The notes under the pieces: generated by a model
Seen by the model: only the letters and a program-made list of their open reading frames with translations
Databases searched by the model: none
What the model was told of the DNA's origin: nothing
Shown here: piece by piece, positions 8,833 through 17,169 of the stretch
Layout: the number at the start of each line of letters is the position of its first letter
Position numbering within the stretch: the first letter of the stretch is position 1
Translations under genes and position numbers: made by a program
Source of the DNA: Actinomycetota bacterium
GTDB lineage: Bacteria; Actinomycetota; Actinomycetes; Nanopelagicales; Nanopelagicaceae
Direction of reading: 5' to 3'
Assembly: GCA_009701185.1 (NCBI GenBank)
Contig: WLKQ01000006.1
Location: 1 to 38,966, forward strand
Length of the DNA: 38,966 bases

Positions 8833-8870
8833 TTTGAGTCAAACCCCTCTCAATTGAGTCACACTATAGG
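8833..8870. promoter_or_regulatory. divergent promoter/operator region between class II amidotransferase and permease
   Basis: TTGAGTCA occurs at 8834-8841 and 8854-8861, exactly 20 bp (about two helical turns) apart. The first lies inside an odd palindrome TTTGAgTCAAA (8833-8843). Immediately after the second is a symmetric CTATAG (8864-8869): it supplies TATAGG on the plus strand for the permease and TATAGT on the minus strand for the amidotransferase. No good -35 hexamer is visible in either direction, as might be expected of an activator-dependent promoter. Confidence 0.5.
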
Positions 8871-8908
8871 TAGAAAGGTTACCCCAGAGTCTCAAGGAGG
8901 AGTACATC

Positions 8909-10456
8909 TTGGCAATCACAAATGACGACGAAAAACGTTTAGCAGATCTTGGCTATAAACAAGAGCTAAACCGCAGTTGGTCTGGATTCTCAAACTTTGC
9001 AATCTCATTTTCAATTATCTCAATTCTGGCAGGTTGCTTTACAACCTTCGCTCAGGCTTGGAATAACGGTGGTCCCGTAGCAATATCTATCGGGTGGCCT
9101 ATTATTTCAATGTTTATTCTTATTATTGGTTTTTGTATGTCAGAGCTCGCCTCGGCTTATCCGACATCAGGTGGAATTTACTGGTGGGCGGCAAAGTTAG
9201 GTGGCCCGAAGGCAGGCTTTTATACAGGATGGCTTAATTTAATTGGCCTTGTTTCAGTTACAGCATCAGTCGGTTATGGTGCTGCAAGCTTTCTGAACGT
9301 AATCCTTGGTGCACAGTGGCCAAGTTATGCCACTAGCTTCATGGGTGGAGATTACATCAAGCAGCAGTTCTTCCTATTTGTCATGATTATTCTCTTAGTA
9401 ACGCTGATCAACATCTATAGCGGACAGTTGTTATCTCTCTTTAACAATATTTCCGTGTGGTGGCACGTGTTTGGTGCACTTATTGTTATCGGAATCCTTT
9501 TATTTGTACCTTCAGAACATCAGACATTGTCGTGGATGTTTACCACCAAGATCAATAGCTCTGGATTTAGCGATAACTCATACTGGCTCTATGTTCTGCC
9601 ATTAGGTTTCTTGCTCACCCAGTACACAATCACTGGCTTTGATGCATCGGCTCACTTATCTGAAGAGACCCATAATGCTCATATCAATGCAGCAAAAGGA
9701 ATCTGGAAGTCGATCTTCTACTCAGCAATCGGTGGTTATATCTTGTTGATGGCATTTCTATTCGCCGCAACAAAGTCCGATGTAATTAGCTCATTTGATC
9801 CAGCAGTCAACCCATTTGGTGGAGGATCAGTAATCGCTGTTCTCTACACAGCACTTGGCGGCGGCATGGCTTTCAAGTTGGTCATGATTATTACAACTGT
9901 GGGTCAAATCTTCTGTGTGACTGCCTGCTTAACTTCATGTTCACGCATGATGTACGCATTCTCACGCGATGGCGCAGTTCCAGGGGGAAATCTTTGGAAG
10001 AAAGTTAATAAGCACCACGTGCCATTGAACGCAGTTTTGGCCTCATCATTAGGTGGAATCATTTTGACTCTACCAGCGCTATGGAAGAGTCCAACAGGTG
10101 CACCTACTGCTTTCTACGCAGTTGTATCTGTCTGTGTTATTTCTTTGTATCTTGCATTCTTGATTCCAATTTGGCTAAGGCTAAAGGCTGGCGATTCATT
10201 TAAAGCTGGAGCATGGACACTTGGTGCACGTTACAAATGGATGTGCAGAGTTGCAGTAGCTGAAATTACAATTATTTCTATCTACTTCATCTTGCCATTC
10301 TCACCAGCTGGTACTCCAGGCAATAAGGATTTCACCTGGACTGCAGTTAACTACGCGCCAATTATTACTGGTGGCGCGTTGATCATTCTGTGGGCTTGGT
10401 GGAATATGTCCGCTAAGAAGTGGTTTACAGGACCACGGAGCAACATCAACTCATAA
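8909..10456 (+). CDS. APC-superfamily amino acid/amine permease (ACT family, GABA/polyamine permease-like)
   Basis: A 515-residue protein with about 12 membrane segments and a cytoplasmic N terminus. Signature segments are the first-helix region SNFAISFSIISILAG, then ASAYPTSGGIYWWAAKLGG (83-101) and GFDASAHLSEET (243-254). The last is characteristic of the amino acid-choline transporter (ACT) family, which contains the yeast GABA/putrescine carrier Uga4. The substrate cannot be fixed from sequence; an amine or GABA-like compound fits the neighbours. The start is TTG at 8909 with AAGGAGG 8 nt upstream, a strong Shine-Dalgarno in a genome where many starts lack one. A strong terminator follows, so the next gene probably has its own promoter. 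Confidence 0.88.
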   Translation: MAITNDDEKRLADLGYKQELNRSWSGFSNFAISFSIISILAGCFTTFAQAWNNGGPVAISIGWPIISMFILIIGFCMSELASAYPTSGGIYWWAAKLGGPKAGFYTGWLNLIGLVSVTASVGYGAASFLNVILGAQWPSYATSFMGGDYIKQQFFLFVMIILLVTLINIYSGQLLSLFNNISVWWHVFGALIVIGILLFVPSEHQTLSWMFTTKINSSGFSDNSYWLYVLPLGFLLTQYTITGFDASAHLSEETHNAHINAAKGIWKSIFYSAIGGYILLMAFLFAATKSDVISSFDPAVNPFGGGSVIAVLYTALGGGMAFKLVMIITTVGQIFCVTACLTSCSRMMYAFSRDGAVPGGNLWKKVNKHHVPLNAVLASSLGGIILTLPALWKSPTGAPTAFYAVVSVCVISLYLAFLIPIWLRLKAGDSFKAGAWTLGARYKWMCRVAVAEITIISIYFILPFSPAGTPGNKDFTWTAVNYAPIITGGALIILWAWWNMSAKKWFTGPRSNINS

Positions 10457-10471
10457 TAGAGAACTAACACT

Positions 10472-10505
10472 AGTAACCCCCGTCGCGTAAGTGGCGGGGG
10501 TTACT
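10472..10505 (+). terminator. intrinsic terminator after the permease
   Basis: AGTAACCCCCG (10472-10482) pairs with CGGGGGTTACT (10495-10505). Further G-U and G-C pairs extend it to about 15 bp closed by a GTAA tetraloop (10487-10490). A modest T-containing tail (CTTTG, then TTTTCT) follows. Confidence 0.8.
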
Positions 10506-10533
10506 CTTTGTAGATTTTCTAAGCGCAACTCGA

Positions 10534-10539
10534 TAGCAT
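10534..10539 (+). promoter_or_regulatory. candidate -10 of a leaderless promoter (GS-like ligase)
   Basis: TAGCAT ends 6 nt before the ATG at 10546, just downstream of the permease terminator. No Shine-Dalgarno is present. A TTGTAG at 10508-10513 is a weak -35, with a spacer about 3 nt too long. Confidence 0.5.
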
Positions 10540-10545
10540 CACCTT

Positions 10546-11904
10546 ATGAAATCAATGTCGATAGAAGCGCTCAAGTCCGGAGTCCAGGATGGAAGTATTG
10601 ACACCGTTGTCGTAGCCATGACCGACATGCAAGGTCGCCTTACCGGTAAGCGAATTCACGGACAGTTTTTTCTTGATGAGGTTCTCAAGCACGGCACTGA
10701 AGGGTGTAACTATCTCCTAGCAGTTGACGTCGATATGAACACGGTAGATGGTTATGAAATGTCATCATGGGAGCGCGGATATAGCGACTTTGCGCTAGTT
10801 CCAGATATGAGCACTCTTCGATTAATCGATTGGCAGCCTGGTGCAGTTTTAGTTCTGGCCGATGTCCAGTGGCTAGATCACACAGATGTTGTTGCCTCGC
10901 CTCGTCAAATTCTGCGCAAGCAAGTTAAGGCACTCAATGAGGCTGGCATGGAAGCCATGTGCGGAACCGAGCTTGAGTTTGTTGTTTATAAAGATACGTA
11001 TGAAGAGGCGTGGGATAAGGGTTATAAAAATCTTATTCCGGTCAATCAATACAATGTAGATTATTCAATTTTGGGCGGATCACGCATTGAACCACTTTTG
11101 CGCCGAATCCGTTTATCGATGGCCAATGCGGGTATGACTGTTGAGTCCGTCAAGGGTGAATGTAATTTTGGGCAGCATGAGATCGCATTTAAATACTCTG
11201 ATGCGCTATCAAACTGTGACAACCATGTTATTTATAAGAACGGTGCTAAAGAGATCGCATCCCAAGATGGATACGCACTCACCTTTATGGCAAAACCTAA
11301 TGAGAAGGAAGGCAACTCTTCTCATATCCACTTATCTTTCCGTGGATTAGATGGCTCAATGGTGATGACTGATGAGAACGATAAAGAGCATGGAATGAGC
11401 GATATAGGTCGCTACTTCATCGCTGGCCAAATTACTCATTTGCGTGAACTAGCCCTTCTCTTTGCACCCAATATCAACTCTTATAAGCGTTATGTTCCTG
11501 GCTCTTTTGCCCCTACCGCCATTCGCTGGGGTCGAGACAATCGCACATGCGCACTGCGCTTAGTGGGTCATGGTCCTTCACTTAGACTTGAAAATCGCGT
11601 GGCAGGCGGAGACGTTAATCCGTACCTTGCAGTGGCTGGAATTATCGCCGCTGGTCTTGATGGAATTAAAAACAAAATGGTTTTAGAGCCAGCTTTTGAA
11701 GGAAATGCATATGCCTCAGATTCTGCGCGCATTCCCTCATCAATGCCGGAAGCATTAGAGCTGTGGGAAAACAGCGCATGGGTCAAAGAGGTTTTTGGCG
11801 CAGAAGTACAGGCGCACTATGCAAATATGGCCAAGGTAGAGATCGCTGCTTATGGCAAGGCAATTACCGACTGGGAACTATTTAGAAACTTCGAAAGGTT
11901 TTAA
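10546..11904 (+). CDS. glutamine synthetase family protein, probable gamma-glutamyl-amine ligase (PuuA/GlnA3/GlnA4-like)
   Basis: A 452-residue GS-fold ligase. Conserved parts are the metal-binding GTELEFVVY (E142, E144), GECNFGQHEIAF (205-215), the HIHLSF histidine (260-265) and the NSYKRYVPGSFAPTAIRWG/NRTCALRL phosphate and glutamate site (311-339). The GS-beta N-terminal domain is short and the usual C-terminal adenylylation loop is not obvious. This resembles gamma-glutamylputrescine/polyamine/ethanolamide synthetases rather than housekeeping GlnA. Expected reaction: ATP-dependent joining of glutamate to an amine. It is followed by ALDH after 6 bp, supporting a catabolic gamma-glutamylation route. 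Residues binding the amine cannot be judged by eye, and a true glutamine synthetase is not fully excluded. Confidence 0.82.
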   Translation: MKSMSIEALKSGVQDGSIDTVVVAMTDMQGRLTGKRIHGQFFLDEVLKHGTEGCNYLLAVDVDMNTVDGYEMSSWERGYSDFALVPDMSTLRLIDWQPGAVLVLADVQWLDHTDVVASPRQILRKQVKALNEAGMEAMCGTELEFVVYKDTYEEAWDKGYKNLIPVNQYNVDYSILGGSRIEPLLRRIRLSMANAGMTVESVKGECNFGQHEIAFKYSDALSNCDNHVIYKNGAKEIASQDGYALTFMAKPNEKEGNSSHIHLSFRGLDGSMVMTDENDKEHGMSDIGRYFIAGQITHLRELALLFAPNINSYKRYVPGSFAPTAIRWGRDNRTCALRLVGHGPSLRLENRVAGGDVNPYLAVAGIIAAGLDGIKNKMVLEPAFEGNAYASDSARIPSSMPEALELWENSAWVKEVFGAEVQAHYANMAKVEIAAYGKAITDWELFRNFERF

Positions 11905-11910
11905 ATCAAG

Positions 11911-13269
11911 GTGTCGACTTCATATGATGTAATCAATCCTGCAACCGAAGCAATAGTTAAAAATGTTATTCACTTAGATATCGCTGCCACTGATGATGCG
12001 ATAGCACGAGCTGATAAGGCGTTCCATACCTGGAGAAATATTGCTCCAGGTGAGCGCGCGCGCTTGCTGCGCAATTTTTCTCAGATCGTTACTGAGCACC
12101 GTGAAGAGTTAGCTCAGTTAGAGATTACTAACTCTGGACATACCCGGGGCAATGCTTTGTGGGAGGCCGATAACGTTGCTAATACTTTGATGTATTACGC
12201 AGCTGCTCCAGAACGCTTATTTGGTCGACAAATTCCAGTTGCCGGTGGCGTGGATATAACTTTCAAGGAACCATTGGGAGTAATCGGAATTATTGTTCCT
12301 TGGAACTTTCCTATGCCAATTGCTGCGTGGGGGTTTGCTCCAGCCCTAGCTGCAGGCAATACCGTTGTTTTAAAGCCCGCTGAATACACACCGCTAACTG
12401 CGATTCGTTTGGGCGAATTAGCCCTACTCGCCGGAATTCCAGAGGGTGTATTCAATGTTTTACCCGGCAAAGGAAGCATTGTTGGGAATCGATTTGTTAC
12501 CCATCCCCTAGTTCGCAAAGTTGTCTTTACTGGCTCAACATCGGTCGGTAAGCAGATCATGGTGGGATGCGCTGATCAAGTGAAACGTTTAACTCTTGAG
12601 CTCGGCGGTAAAAGCTCTAACATCATCTTTGCTGATGCTGATATTGCAAAAGCTGCAGCTGGTGCTCCTGGAGCTGTCTTTGATAACGCTGGCCAAGATT
12701 GCTGCGCACGCTCACGCATCTTGATTCAAAAATCAGCTTTCGATACTTTCATGGAGCACTTTGAAGTAGCGGTCAAAAAGTTTCGTGTTGAAGATCCAAA
12801 TCTAGCGACGTCAGATATGGGTCCACTAATCTCGAAGAAACAGTTTGATGCCGTTGAGTCATTCTTAAATGAGCCCGTTGCATTTAAAGGTAGCGCACCA
12901 ACTGGTCCTGGATATTGGATGGCACCCACAGTTCTGCTGCCAAAGAGCACGACTTCACGTTCATGGAGAGAAGAGATTTTTGGACCAGTTGTATCGGTGA
13001 TGACATTTGAGGATGAGGCCGAAGCGATCGCAATGGCTAACGACAGTGAATACGGTTTGTCAGGATCCATTTGGACTCGAGATATTGGACGTGCCCTACG
13101 AGTCTCTCGTGGAGTAGAGACTGGTGCACTGTCAGTGAACTCTAATTCATCGGTGCGCTTCTGGACTCCCTTTGGCGGATTTAAACAATCAGGACTTGGA
13201 CGTGAGCTCGGGCCTGATGCTTTGGATTCATTTACTGAAGTTAAAAACGTTTTTATCGCGAACGACTAA
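11911..13269 (+). CDS. aldehyde dehydrogenase family protein (NAD(P)+-dependent)
   Basis: A 452-residue ALDH superfamily enzyme. Catalytic residues are all in place: N132 in VPWNFP, the general base E230 in LELGGK, and the nucleophile C264 in NAGQDCCA; GSTSVGK (208-214) is the cofactor-binding loop. At 452 residues it is about 30 shorter than typical 480-500-residue ALDHs. It begins with GTG 6 bp after the GS-like gene, with AAAGG 12 nt upstream, and is very probably cotranscribed. Expected role by context: oxidation of a gamma-glutamyl aminoaldehyde (PuuC-like) or another amine-derived aldehyde. The substrate is inference. Its stop codon interlocks with the class I amidotransferase stop. Confidence 0.87.
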   Translation: MSTSYDVINPATEAIVKNVIHLDIAATDDAIARADKAFHTWRNIAPGERARLLRNFSQIVTEHREELAQLEITNSGHTRGNALWEADNVANTLMYYAAAPERLFGRQIPVAGGVDITFKEPLGVIGIIVPWNFPMPIAAWGFAPALAAGNTVVLKPAEYTPLTAIRLGELALLAGIPEGVFNVLPGKGSIVGNRFVTHPLVRKVVFTGSTSVGKQIMVGCADQVKRLTLELGGKSSNIIFADADIAKAAAGAPGAVFDNAGQDCCARSRILIQKSAFDTFMEHFEVAVKKFRVEDPNLATSDMGPLISKKQFDAVESFLNEPVAFKGSAPTGPGYWMAPTVLLPKSTTSRSWREEIFGPVVSVMTFEDEAEAIAMANDSEYGLSGSIWTRDIGRALRVSRGVETGALSVNSNSSVRFWTPFGGFKQSGLGRELGPDALDSFTEVKNVFIAND

Positions 13270-13994
13270 ATTTTAATAATCGGCGCGGATGCGATGCGGT
13301 CAAGAAATTGATCTACTAAATCGTAGGCGCGCTGATTGCTTTCTTTCTCTATCAATTTTGTTTGTGCGCGTAGCTGCTCCACCACAACACCTTCGGATTC
13401 AACTTCAGCGCAACCACCTTCCATAGCCAGCCACAGCTCTAACACATCTGAATTAATCTCTGGATGAAATTGCAGACCAAGGGTTCGACCGAAAACATAT
13501 GCCTGAGCACACAGTTCATTACGAGCAATTGGTGTTGCACCTGGCGGAAAAGTAAATCGATCCCAGTGATATTGAAACCAAGGACCCCTAGGAATGAGTG
13601 ACTCATCGTGGGATTCAATCTCAAACCAGCCCAGTTCTGCATGAGGTGAGCGAGAAACCGTGCCTCCTAATACTCGGGACATCACCTGTCCCCCAAAGCA
13701 GATTCCGAAAATTGGAATTCCAGCATTGTGTACCTCGCGCAGTTGTCTTAACTCAGGCAAGAGCCAATTCCCAATAGCTTCATCATCATAAGCGGCATAA
13801 GGAGCACCCATAACTACGACCACATCAAAATCTAAAAGGTTGGGCCATTCGACAGTGACATTAGGCGTGTTGGCATTTTTTTCATCGACGATAATGAAAC
13901 GAGTAATATCAAAACCGCGTCGCTCGAATTGGGTCCAGATAGGGCCGGCTTCACTGACGTGATCATGTTCAATAAAAATAACGCGCTTGCTCAT
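13266..13994 (-). CDS. class I glutamine amidotransferase (GMP synthase-like GATase domain protein)
   Basis: A 242-residue stand-alone triad amidotransferase. The nucleophile elbow FGICFGGQ places C99, and the catalytic His/Glu pair is FHPE (H177, E179). No synthase domain is attached. Homologues are often annotated as GMP synthase-like; the neighbourhood suggests hydrolysis of a gamma-glutamyl amide, as PuuD does for gamma-glutamyl-GABA, though PuuD belongs to a different subgroup. It is convergent with the ALDH (CTAA at 13266-13269). The last 60 residues are a helical extension. TAAAGT 6 nt before the ATG suggests a leaderless start. Which of the two amidotransferases acts in the pathway is open. 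Confidence 0.78.
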   Translation of the reverse strand: MSKRVIFIEHDHVSEAGPIWTQFERRGFDITRFIIVDEKNANTPNVTVEWPNLLDFDVVVVMGAPYAAYDDEAIGNWLLPELRQLREVHNAGIPIFGICFGGQVMSRVLGGTVSRSPHAELGWFEIESHDESLIPRGPWFQYHWDRFTFPPGATPIARNELCAQAYVFGRTLGLQFHPEINSDVLELWLAMEGGCAEVESEGVVVEQLRAQTKLIEKESNQRAYDLVDQFLDRIASAPIIKI

Positions 13995-14000
13995 GCCTAA

Positions 14001-14006
14001 ACTTTA
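14001..14006 (-). promoter_or_regulatory. candidate -10 of a leaderless promoter (class I amidotransferase)
   Basis: On the minus strand TAAAGT ends 6 nt before the ATG at 13994, and it overlaps the stop of the upstream desaturase gene. No Shine-Dalgarno is present. Confidence 0.4.
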
Positions 14007-14972
14007 CTTGATAATCCGCAAAGGCTCTTGTCCGCGGGCGATGAGACGCTCGAAATATACTTCTCGCTTTTCGTTAAAACGATTGGACTCGAGGGTAGTT
14101 TTATCCAAAAACTGCTGCAATTCATCGCGAGCTGCAAGACCATCACCTGATAAATCTGTACGCTCAAAGACTTTCCAAGCTCGCAGTACAGGAGCAATCA
14201 CTTCTTCAAGGTGTTGCTGCATGTCGTAAATTCCCGCCAGAGCAATCTGAACTGCCTTTCGGTTAAAGCCTGGCATATTGGCACCTGGCATATCAAAGTT
14301 AGTAACGACATCTGCAATCGCACGCATTGCAGCATTTGGTTCCATATCCAAAGCTGCACCGAGAGTGTTGCGATAAAAAAGCATATGCAGGTTTTCATCT
14401 AAAGAGATTCGCTGCATCATTCCCTCAGCAATAGGATCATCAGAGATCTTGCCAGTATTGCGGTGCGAAATTCGTGTAGCTAACTCTTGAAATGAAACGT
14501 AGGCAATCGTGTGCAGCATGTCATTTACATAAGGAGTCTGATACCCCAGTGACATATGTGCCATGCGAAGATCTTCAAGCTCATAAGGATCAACCCCACG
14601 GGTTGCCATTAAATAATCTCTAATAACAATACTGTGACGTGCTTCTTCAGCCGTCCAGCGTTCTATCCACGTGCCCCACGCACCATCTCTGCCCATCGAT
14701 AATGCAATTTCAGTGTGATAGCTGGGCAAATTATCTTCAGTCAAAAGATTTAGAACCAAGGAATCTTGTGCAACTGGTGTTAGTCGCGAATCTTTTGCCT
14801 CCCATGCATCGCCATTGAGCGGGCCTGCATAATCGCGGCCTTCAGACCATGGGACATATTCATGGGGGTACCAGTTCTTCTGAACGCCTAAATGCCGTTC
14901 TAGTTCAACGGCGACCACTGGTTCTAGATCTCGAATAAGTCGTGCTTGAATCGATTCAGCATCATTGGTCAT
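14004..14972 (-). CDS. acyl-ACP desaturase, ferritin-like di-iron (DesA family)
   Basis: A 322-residue soluble di-iron desaturase of the plant stearoyl-ACP/mycobacterial DesA type, introducing a double bond in acyl-ACP or acyl-CoA. The di-iron ligands are visible: E79 region (LLTEDNLPSYH), E109/E110 with H113 (TAEEARH), E163 (FQE) and the second EExxH-like pair E193/H196 (DENLH). It is a cytosolic enzyme needing an external electron donor, which is not encoded here. TAGCGT at 7 nt before the ATG fits a leaderless start. It sits next to trmD, where most actinobacteria carry rplS. Confidence 0.87.
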   Translation of the reverse strand: MTNDAESIQARLIRDLEPVVAVELERHLGVQKNWYPHEYVPWSEGRDYAGPLNGDAWEAKDSRLTPVAQDSLVLNLLTEDNLPSYHTEIALSMGRDGAWGTWIERWTAEEARHSIVIRDYLMATRGVDPYELEDLRMAHMSLGYQTPYVNDMLHTIAYVSFQELATRISHRNTGKISDDPIAEGMMQRISLDENLHMLFYRNTLGAALDMEPNAAMRAIADVVTNFDMPGANMPGFNRKAVQIALAGIYDMQQHLEEVIAPVLRAWKVFERTDLSGDGLAARDELQQFLDKTTLESNRFNEKREVYFERLIARGQEPLRIIK

Positions 14973-14979
14973 AGGTCGA

Positions 14980-14985
14980 ACGCTA
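14980..14985 (-). promoter_or_regulatory. candidate -10 of a leaderless promoter (desaturase)
   Basis: TAGCGT on the minus strand ends 7 nt before the ATG at 14972, between trmD and the desaturase. No Shine-Dalgarno is seen. Confidence 0.4.
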
Positions 14986-15010
14986 TGCCAGAACCTGCCT
15001 TACTCGCGAG

Positions 15011-15694
15011 TTATAAATTCTTTTTGGCGCGCGCGTTTGCAGCCGCTGCCCGCCATTTGGCGATTTCGGCGTGATTGCCACTTAATAAAATCTCAGGAAC
15101 AGCAATTTCTCGCCACACAGCCGGCTTTGTGAAGTTTGGATACTCCAGATAACCATCTTCATTGTGAGACTCTTCAGTCAAAGATTCTGGGTTACCAAGT
15201 ACTCCGGGAAGCAGTCGTGTGATTGCCTCAATCATGACTAACGATGCAACTTCTCCCCCGCCAAGCACATAATCACCAATTGAGACTTCATGGACTCGAA
15301 TGTTTCGCGATGAATACGTTTCTGTGTTGTAGTGCTCTCGTACGCGATCATCAATTCCTTCGTATCTTCCACATGCAAAGACAATGTGAGAGGAGCGTGA
15401 GAACTCTTGTGCCATCGATTGATCAAAGCGCTTTCCAGCTGGAGTCAAAATAATCAGATCAGTCTCATCCACCATCAGTGGGTCAAGGGCTTGTCCCCAT
15501 ACTTCCGGCAACATCACCATTCCGGCCCCACCTCCATATGGAGTGTCATCTACTGCGTGATGATTATTTGTGGCAAAGCTACGTAGGTCGTGAACAACGA
15601 ACTCTAAAATTCCAGACTCTTGCGCTTTTCCCAAAAGTGAAAGTGAGAGCGGCGCAAAGTAATCAGGGAAAATTGTGACTGTCTCGATCTTCAT
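15011..15694 (-). CDS. trmD: tRNA (guanine-N1)-methyltransferase
   Basis: A 227-residue TrmD methylating G37 of tRNAs to m1G, which prevents +1 frameshifting. The N terminus has [12 protein letters not shown], the SPOUT-knot region has [13 protein letters not shown] and [13 protein letters not shown], and the C terminus is rich in basic residues. Its ATG overlaps the rimM stop by 4 bp. It ends the rpsP-khpA-rimM-trmD operon; the conserved next gene rplS is absent. Confidence 0.96.
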   Translation of the reverse strand: MKIETVTIFPDYFAPLSLSLLGKAQESGILEFVVHDLRSFATNNHHAVDDTPYGGGAGMVMLPEVWGQALDPLMVDETDLIILTPAGKRFDQSMAQEFSRSSHIVFACGRYEGIDDRVREHYNTETYSSRNIRVHEVSIGDYVLGGGEVASLVMIEAITRLLPGVLGNPESLTEESHNEDGYLEYPNFTKPAVWREIAVPEILLSGNHAEIAKWRAAAANARAKKNL

Positions 15695-16194
15695 GAAACT
15701 ATCCCACTCATATCTGGCGGAATAACAACCACGCGCTTGGCTGCGACATCAACTATCGGTACAAGTTGGCGAACGAATGGAATGAGTGATTCTCCAACTT
15801 CAGTCTTGATGGCCAGTAAATCCTGGCCGGGAAGATTGATCACATCGGTAACTTCACCAAAAACTTCGCCGCCTTCAAGAAGTGCAGTACAGCCAATCAA
15901 CTGCAGCACGTGATAATCATCGTCATCTTCGCGCTCTTCGTTGATATCTACATCAGCGTAGAGAAGAACATTGCGTAGTTTTTCAATTTGATTGCGATCT
16001 GTATAACCAGAAAAGCCCAGAAGTAAAATACCGTTATGAACACGTCCAGAAGTAATGGTGAGTTCACCATGTTCATCACTTTGAAGCTTTGCACCTACAG
16101 CAAATCGGCGATCAGGGTCATCGCTTCGAACTTCGATAGTTGCCTCACCTAATATGCCGTGGGCACGACCAATTCGCCCTACGAGTAAACGCAT
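15691..16194 (-). CDS. rimM: 16S rRNA processing protein RimM
   Basis: A 167-residue RimM needed for 30S maturation (head domain, S19 binding). The N-terminal RimM domain starts [18 protein letters not shown], and the PRC-barrel region contains [20 protein letters not shown] and [14 protein letters not shown]. Length and order are typical. It lies between khpA and trmD, overlapping trmD by 4 bp; the gap to khpA is 18 bp. The central acidic stretch [12 protein letters not shown] is variable in the family. Confidence 0.94.
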   Translation of the reverse strand: MRLLVGRIGRAHGILGEATIEVRSDDPDRRFAVGAKLQSDEHGELTITSGRVHNGILLLGFSGYTDRNQIEKLRNVLLYADVDINEEREDDDDYHVLQLIGCTALLEGGEVFGEVTDVINLPGQDLLAIKTEVGESLIPFVRQLVPIVDVAAKRVVVIPPDMSGIVS

Positions 16195-16212
16195 GGCTAA
16201 TTGATCACTAAC

Positions 16213-16452
16213 TTAGTTAGGTTCGTCGGTCTCAACTAGATCGACACGAACTGTGCGACCTGCGAGCGCGCTAACAACTGTGCGCAGAGCTTTAGCAGTA
16301 CGACCATTGCGACCGATTACTTTGCCAATATCTTCTGGATTAACTCGTACCTCAAGGGTTGTGCCGCGGCGATGTGTTTTTTCGCTGACCACAACATCGT
16401 CGGGATTATCGACGATTCCCTTTACGAGATGTTCGAGTGCTTCATCCATCAT
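16213..16452 (-). CDS. khpA: KH-domain RNA-binding protein KhpA
   Basis: A 79-residue KH-domain protein between rpsP and rimM, as in most Gram-positive bacteria. The KH hallmark GxxG loop is GRNG at residues 47-50 within IGKVIGRNGRTAKALRTVV. It binds RNA and in other bacteria works with KhpB in cell-elongation control. The start lies 2 bp after the rpsP stop. The product is small but complete. Confidence 0.93.
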   Translation of the reverse strand: MMDEALEHLVKGIVDNPDDVVVSEKTHRRGTTLEVRVNPEDIGKVIGRNGRTAKALRTVVSALAGRTVRVDLVETDEPN

Positions 16453-16454
16453 GA

Positions 16455-17012
16455 TTATTCGGCAGCCGCTTCTTCAGTTGGTGCTTCAACCACTGCTTCG
16501 GTTGTCACAACTTCAGCTGGAACCTCGGACACAGCTTCAACTGTTTCTGGTTCGGACACAACTGTTTCTGGTTCGGACACAACCGCTTCTTCAATTACTG
16601 GATTAGCCTTTGCAGCTAACTTCTCTTGAGCCTTCTTCTTAAGGGTAGTTGCACCCTCTTTAGGCTCATCCATTGCATGCTTAACGGCTGCTTCATAAGC
16701 AACGATCTTTCCTACGCGAGGAGTTGCAACGCGAAGAGTTCCTTCAGTTCCAGGAAGCCCCTTGTGCTTTTGCCAATCTCCAGTGACCTTAAGCAGCGCC
16801 TCTACAGCAGCTGATGGTTGAGCACCGACTCCGAGCCAGTACAGAGCACGCTCTGAGTTGATCTCGATAAGTGATGGCTCTTGTCCTGGGACGTAGCGAC
16901 CAATCTCTTCAATTGAGAGTCCGTTACGTGCCTTACGTGAGTCGGTAACAACTACACGATAAAAAGGTGTACGGATTTTGCCCATGCGCATTAAGCGGAT
17001 TTTTGTAGCCAA
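16455..17012 (-). CDS. rpsP: 30S ribosomal protein S16 with acidic C-terminal extension
   Basis: The first ~85 residues are S16: [29 protein letters not shown] and [15 protein letters not shown]. The rest of the 185 residues is an extension: a Lys/Ala-rich linker followed by a low-complexity acidic tail with repeats of SEPETV and several Val/Ala/Glu stretches. Bacterial S16 is usually about 80-110 residues, and C-terminal tails like this are known in some actinobacteria. The start is TTG at 17012 with AGGAG 9 nt upstream, giving the expected N terminus. It begins the rpsP-khpA-rimM-trmD operon; the 157-bp region upstream contains a 12-bp palindrome but no convincing promoter. Confidence 0.95.
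   Translation of the reverse strand: MATKIRLMRMGKIRTPFYRVVVTDSRKARNGLSIEEIGRYVPGQEPSLIEINSERALYWLGVGAQPSAAVEALLKVTGDWQKHKGLPGTEGTLRVATPRVGKIVAYEAAVKHAMDEPKEGATTLKKKAQEKLAAKANPVIEEAVVSEPETVVSEPETVEAVSEVPAEVVTTEAVVEAPTEEAAAE
16540..16581 (-). repeat. 21-bp tandem repeat in the rpsP tail
   Basis: Two perfect head-to-tail copies of a 21-bp unit (16540-16560 and 16561-16581) encode the SEPETV repeat. Identical copies suggest recent slippage or duplication. Confidence 0.85.
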
Positions 17013-17081
17013 GAAATGTATCTCCTGTAAATGTATGTCATATCAACTCACTGCAGCGGGGTGCGCGGTGAATTCGATTCA

Positions 17082-17093
17082 ACTATCGATAGT
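17082..17093. promoter_or_regulatory. 12-bp palindrome upstream of rpsP
   Basis: ACTATCGATAGT is a perfect palindrome 70 bp before the rpsP TTG start, beside an inverted TGAAT/ATTCA pair (17069-17081). It could be an operator or chance; a 12-bp palindrome is expected now and then in 39 kb. Confidence 0.2.
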
Positions 17094-17169
17094 GGATGTT
17101 GCTGGGGGTAGAGGGCCCCTTCAACAGGTTGCTTATTCTGCCATCCCAAGGGGTTTTACGCGAAATCGC

